From NCBI GenBank assembly GCA_013696665.1, contig JACCYC010000228.1, positions 1-8,041 on the forward strand: a stretch of DNA of 8,041 nucleotides, given 5' to 3'. Below the pieces are notes generated by a model. That model saw only the letters and a list, made by a program, of their open reading frames with translations. It was not told the DNA's origin and searched no databases. A program made the translations under genes and the position numbers. Below are positions 6,344-8,041 of the stretch, piece after piece. Each line of letters opens with the position of its first letter. Position 1 is the stretch's first letter. Origin of the DNA: Burkholderiaceae bacterium. GTDB taxonomy: Bacteria; Pseudomonadota; Gammaproteobacteria; Burkholderiales; Burkholderiaceae_F.

Positions 6344-7198
6344 ATGACCTATTGCGTTGCAATTAGGCTGGATGCTGGAATCGTGTTTTTGGCGGATTCG
6401 CGCACCAATGCCGGCGTCGATCAGATTTCGACGTTTCGCAAGATGACGGTGTTTGAGAATCCCGGCGAGCGCGTTCTGGTGCTGTTGACCGCCGGCAACC
6501 TCGCAGTGACGCAGGCAGTCACACAGATTCTGAGCGAGCGCATCGGGCCCGAGCACGTCAGCGTCTGGACCGCAACGACGATGGTCGAAGCGGTGCGCAT
6601 CATTGGCGATGCCGTGCGCGAGGTGTATCACCGCGATGCCGCAGCGCTGGGTGAGTTTGGAATCGACTTCAACGCAAAATTCATCTTTGGCGGCCAGATC
6701 AAGGGCGAGGGCATGCGCCTGTTCCATGTTTACTCGGCCGGCAACTTCATCGAAGCCACTGAAGAAAATCTCTACTTTCAAATCGGCGAAGCCAAGTACG
6801 GCAAGCCGATCATCGACCGCGTCATTCAGCCGTCGACTGCCCTCGACGAGGCCGCGAAGTGCGCTCTGATCTCGATGGATTCGACGCTCAAATCGAACAT
6901 CTCCGTTGGACTGCCGCTGGACCTGCTCGTCTACGAAGCCGATGCGCTGCACGTGACCAAGTTCGTGCATATCGACGGTTCGAATCAATACATGAACATG
7001 ATCCGCGACACCTGGGGAGCCCGGTTGAAGCAGGTGTTTGGAGAAATTCCCGACCCCACCTGGCTTGATTCCTACGTGCCTCCTGGAGCGCCGAGGCTGC
7101 AGACCGACACTGCGCAGCCTGTGCGCGCGCGCCCGCCGGCCCGTTTCCAAACTGAACCAACATCGCCGCCTGTGCAGCTGGTCGCCGGGAACAAATAG
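6344..7198 (+). CDS. Anbu-type proteasome-like peptidase (20S beta-subunit family)
   Basis: Predicted N-terminal-nucleophile hydrolase of the Anbu family, a bacterial relative of HslV and the proteasome beta subunit that assembles into multi-subunit rings in the cytoplasm. It has 284 residues and begins MTYCVAIRLDAG. Removal of Met1 would expose Thr2 as nucleophile without a propeptide. Asp18 (in ADSRTNAGVD) and Lys33 (in FRKM) fit the Thr/Asp/Lys catalytic set, being Asp17 and Lys32 after Met removal. Further family sequence: LLTAGNLAVTQAV (48-60), KFIFGGQIKGEGMRLFHVYSAGNF (112-135), YFQIGEAKYGKPIIDR (144-159) and SNISVGLPLDLLVYEAD (184-200). The core ends near 240. A tail of about 45 residues, rich in proline and arginine (PP at 246, 264 and 275), is longer than I expect for the family. 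No unfoldase ATPase gene is in the window. A betaproteobacterial BPH-type homologue is the alternative, but the MTYC start, the motifs and the ATP-grasp/alpha-E context favour Anbu. The substrate is unknown and may relate to the product of the upstream ligase. Confidence 0.94.
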   Translation: MTYCVAIRLDAGIVFLADSRTNAGVDQISTFRKMTVFENPGERVLVLLTAGNLAVTQAVTQILSERIGPEHVSVWTATTMVEAVRIIGDAVREVYHRDAAALGEFGIDFNAKFIFGGQIKGEGMRLFHVYSAGNFIEATEENLYFQIGEAKYGKPIIDRVIQPSTALDEAAKCALISMDSTLKSNISVGLPLDLLVYEADALHVTKFVHIDGSNQYMNMIRDTWGARLKQVFGEIPDPTWLDSYVPPGAPRLQTDTAQPVRARPPARFQTEPTSPPVQLVAGNK

Positions 7199-7223
7199 CG
7201 CAAGCACGCTGCGCGGCTTGCGC
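7198..7223 (-). terminator. Hairpin between convergent genes, possible terminator of bdhA
   Basis: GCGCAAGC (7198-7205) and GCTTGCGC (7216-7223) form a perfect 8-bp stem with a 10-base loop, inside which CGC/GCG can add three more pairs. It begins at the last base of the Anbu stop and lies 20 bases beyond the bdhA stop. On the minus strand the stem is followed by TATTTGTT, a modest T-rich tract, so it fits a terminator for bdhA. On the plus strand the following GAATCGAAAC has no T-run, so termination of the Anbu operon here would be weak or need another factor. Confidence 0.5.
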
Positions 7224-7243
7224 GAATCGAAACTGGCGCGTAC

Positions 7244-8023
7244 TTACTGTGCGTACCAGCCGCCGTCGACATTCCAGGCGGCACCTCGAACCTGATCCGC
7301 CGCAGGCGTGCACAGGAACACCGCTAAAGCACCCAATTGTTCAGGTGTCACAAACTGCAGCGACGGTTGCTTCTCGGCGAGCAGCGCCGTTTTAGCCGTC
7401 TGGAGATCAGTTTTCTCGCGCTCGGCGCGCGCGTCGACCTGTTGCTGTACCAGTGGTGTCAGCACCCACCCAGGACATATCGCATTGCACGTCACATTGG
7501 ACTGCGCGGTTTCCAGTGCGACCGCCTTGGTCAGGCCGATGACCCCGTGCTTGGCGGCAACGTAGGCCGATTTGTCGGCTGATGCCACCAGGCCGTGCAC
7601 TGATGCAATATTGATGATGCGGCCCCAGTTTTTGCGCTTCATTGCGGGCAGCGCGAGACGTGTCGTGTGGAATGCAGAACTGAGGTTTATCGCAATGATT
7701 GCGTCCCATCGGTCGACCGGAAACAATTCGATCGGCGCGACGTGCTGGATGCCCGCGTTGTTCACCAGAATGTCGATGCCGCCGAAAACGCTGCTGGCCG
7801 CGTTCAACATTTGCTCGATCGCCGCTGGCTGGCTCATGTCGGCCGCGTGATACAGCGTACGAACGCCGCGCGCTTGCAGGTCAAGTTCAACCTGCTGAAT
7901 GACGGCGGGCGACCCAAACCCGTTGATGACCAGATTCGCCCCTTCAGCGGCAAGCGCGTGCGCGATGCCGAGCCCGATGCCGCTGGTCGATCCTGTCACC
8001 AACGCAGTCTTGCCTTTGAACAT
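7244..8023 (-). CDS. bdhA: 3-hydroxybutyrate dehydrogenase (short-chain dehydrogenase)
   Basis: Cytoplasmic NAD-dependent enzyme (EC 1.1.1.30) interconverting D-3-hydroxybutyrate and acetoacetate, used in ketone-body and polyhydroxybutyrate breakdown. It has 259 residues, the family's usual length. Rossmann cofactor motif TGSTSGIG (10-17), NNAG (88-91), and the SDR catalytic set Asn113, Ser141, Tyr154, Lys158 (YVAAKHG). Substrate-pocket residues known from the Pseudomonas fragi enzyme are all conserved one position earlier: Gln93, His143, Lys151, Trp186 and Gln195. This separates it from generic SDR reductases such as FabG. The C-terminus VRGAAWNVDGGWYAQ is also typical. Start: ATG at 8023-8021 is chosen because GGAG lies six bases before it; the upstream in-frame GTG (8035) overlaps that site and would add four non-conserved residues. 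It is convergent with the Anbu operon and probably unrelated to it. Its promoter lies outside the window. Confidence 0.95.
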   Translation of the reverse strand: MFKGKTALVTGSTSGIGLGIAHALAAEGANLVINGFGSPAVIQQVELDLQARGVRTLYHAADMSQPAAIEQMLNAASSVFGGIDILVNNAGIQHVAPIELFPVDRWDAIIAINLSSAFHTTRLALPAMKRKNWGRIINIASVHGLVASADKSAYVAAKHGVIGLTKAVALETAQSNVTCNAICPGWVLTPLVQQQVDARAEREKTDLQTAKTALLAEKQPSLQFVTPEQLGALAVFLCTPAADQVRGAAWNVDGGWYAQ

Positions 8024-8029
8024 GGAGTG

Positions 8030-8035
8030 CTCCAC
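8030..8035 (-). promoter_or_regulatory. Shine-Dalgarno site of bdhA
   Basis: Read on the minus strand, GTGGAG contains GGAG ending six bases before ATG 8023. It decides the start in favour of ATG 8023 over the GTG at 8035, which lies within this site. Confidence 0.6.
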
Positions 8036-8041
8036 TGTTTT

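Larger units (their letters stand above)
2192..7198 (+). other. Putative four-gene operon: ATP-grasp, TPR-GGDEF, alpha-E, Anbu
   Basis: Four plus-strand genes are joined by a 4-base ATGA overlap (3658-3661), an overlap of 8 or 14 bases (ending 5352), and a 12-base gap (6332-6343) carrying a Shine-Dalgarno sequence. Such spacing implies one transcript and translational coupling. Three members form a conserved peptide-ligase/peptidase neighbourhood; the diguanylate cyclase is the extra member. The transglutaminase-like gene often found in this neighbourhood is not in the window. The transcription start is not identified; read-through from comEC is possible. Confidence 0.75.

Noticed and set aside
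6071..7207. A 378-codon open frame on the minus strand opposite the Anbu gene
   Set aside because: It is a shadow of a well-supported plus-strand gene in GC-rich DNA; the translation is rich in Arg and His and shows no recognisable domain, and it has no clear ribosome binding site.
7233..7260. Second inverted repeat (CTGG/CCAG with repeated GCGTAC) at the end of bdhA
   Set aside because: The arms are short and do not align as one continuous stem; the repeat overlaps conserved bdhA codons.
7244..8035. Generic SDR or FabG-type 3-oxoacyl-ACP reductase
   Set aside because: The full set of hydroxybutyrate-pocket residues (Gln93, His143, Lys151, Trp186, Gln195) is present, which identifies 3-hydroxybutyrate dehydrogenase.

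Overview
The window looks like chromosomal DNA of a high-GC betaproteobacterium, most likely Burkholderiales. This is an inference from codon use, the amino-acid style of ComEC and the ATP-grasp protein, the presence of a polyhydroxybutyrate-type 3-hydroxybutyrate dehydrogenase, and a proteasome-like Anbu gene cluster. No mobile element, CRISPR array, tRNA or rRNA was seen. The window is gene-dense: five protein genes fill nearly all of it, and no gene-free stretch exceeds about 105 bases.

Layout: (1) bases 1-2087, plus strand, the 3' part of comEC/rec2 (DNA-uptake channel), whose beginning lies upstream of the window. (2) A leader of about 100 bases containing a hairpin. (3) Bases 2192-7198, plus strand, a tightly packed four-gene run: a circularly permuted type 2 ATP-grasp ligase, a TPR-GGDEF diguanylate cyclase, an alpha-E (DUF403) protein, and an Anbu proteasome-type peptidase. 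The first three genes overlap end to start. The fourth begins 12 bases after the third stop, with its Shine-Dalgarno sequence running across that stop. (4) A short convergent intergenic region with a hairpin. (5) Bases 7244-8023, minus strand, 3-hydroxybutyrate dehydrogenase (bdhA).

The ATP-grasp, alpha-E and Anbu genes belong to a known but biochemically poorly understood conserved neighbourhood. Comparative genomics has proposed that it makes and processes a peptide or peptide tag, usually with a transglutaminase-like protease. The most interesting point here is that an apparently active, product-inhibitable diguanylate cyclase with a TPR sensor region sits inside that operon, between the two genes that are normally adjacent, with overlapping ends on both sides. 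The transglutaminase-like gene is absent from the window. This suggests that in this lineage c-di-GMP signalling is co-expressed with the ATP-grasp/alpha-E/Anbu system. The link is inferred from gene order and is not demonstrated.

Start codons of the ATP-grasp, GGDEF and alpha-E genes are each ambiguous by a few codons; alternatives are given in the entries.
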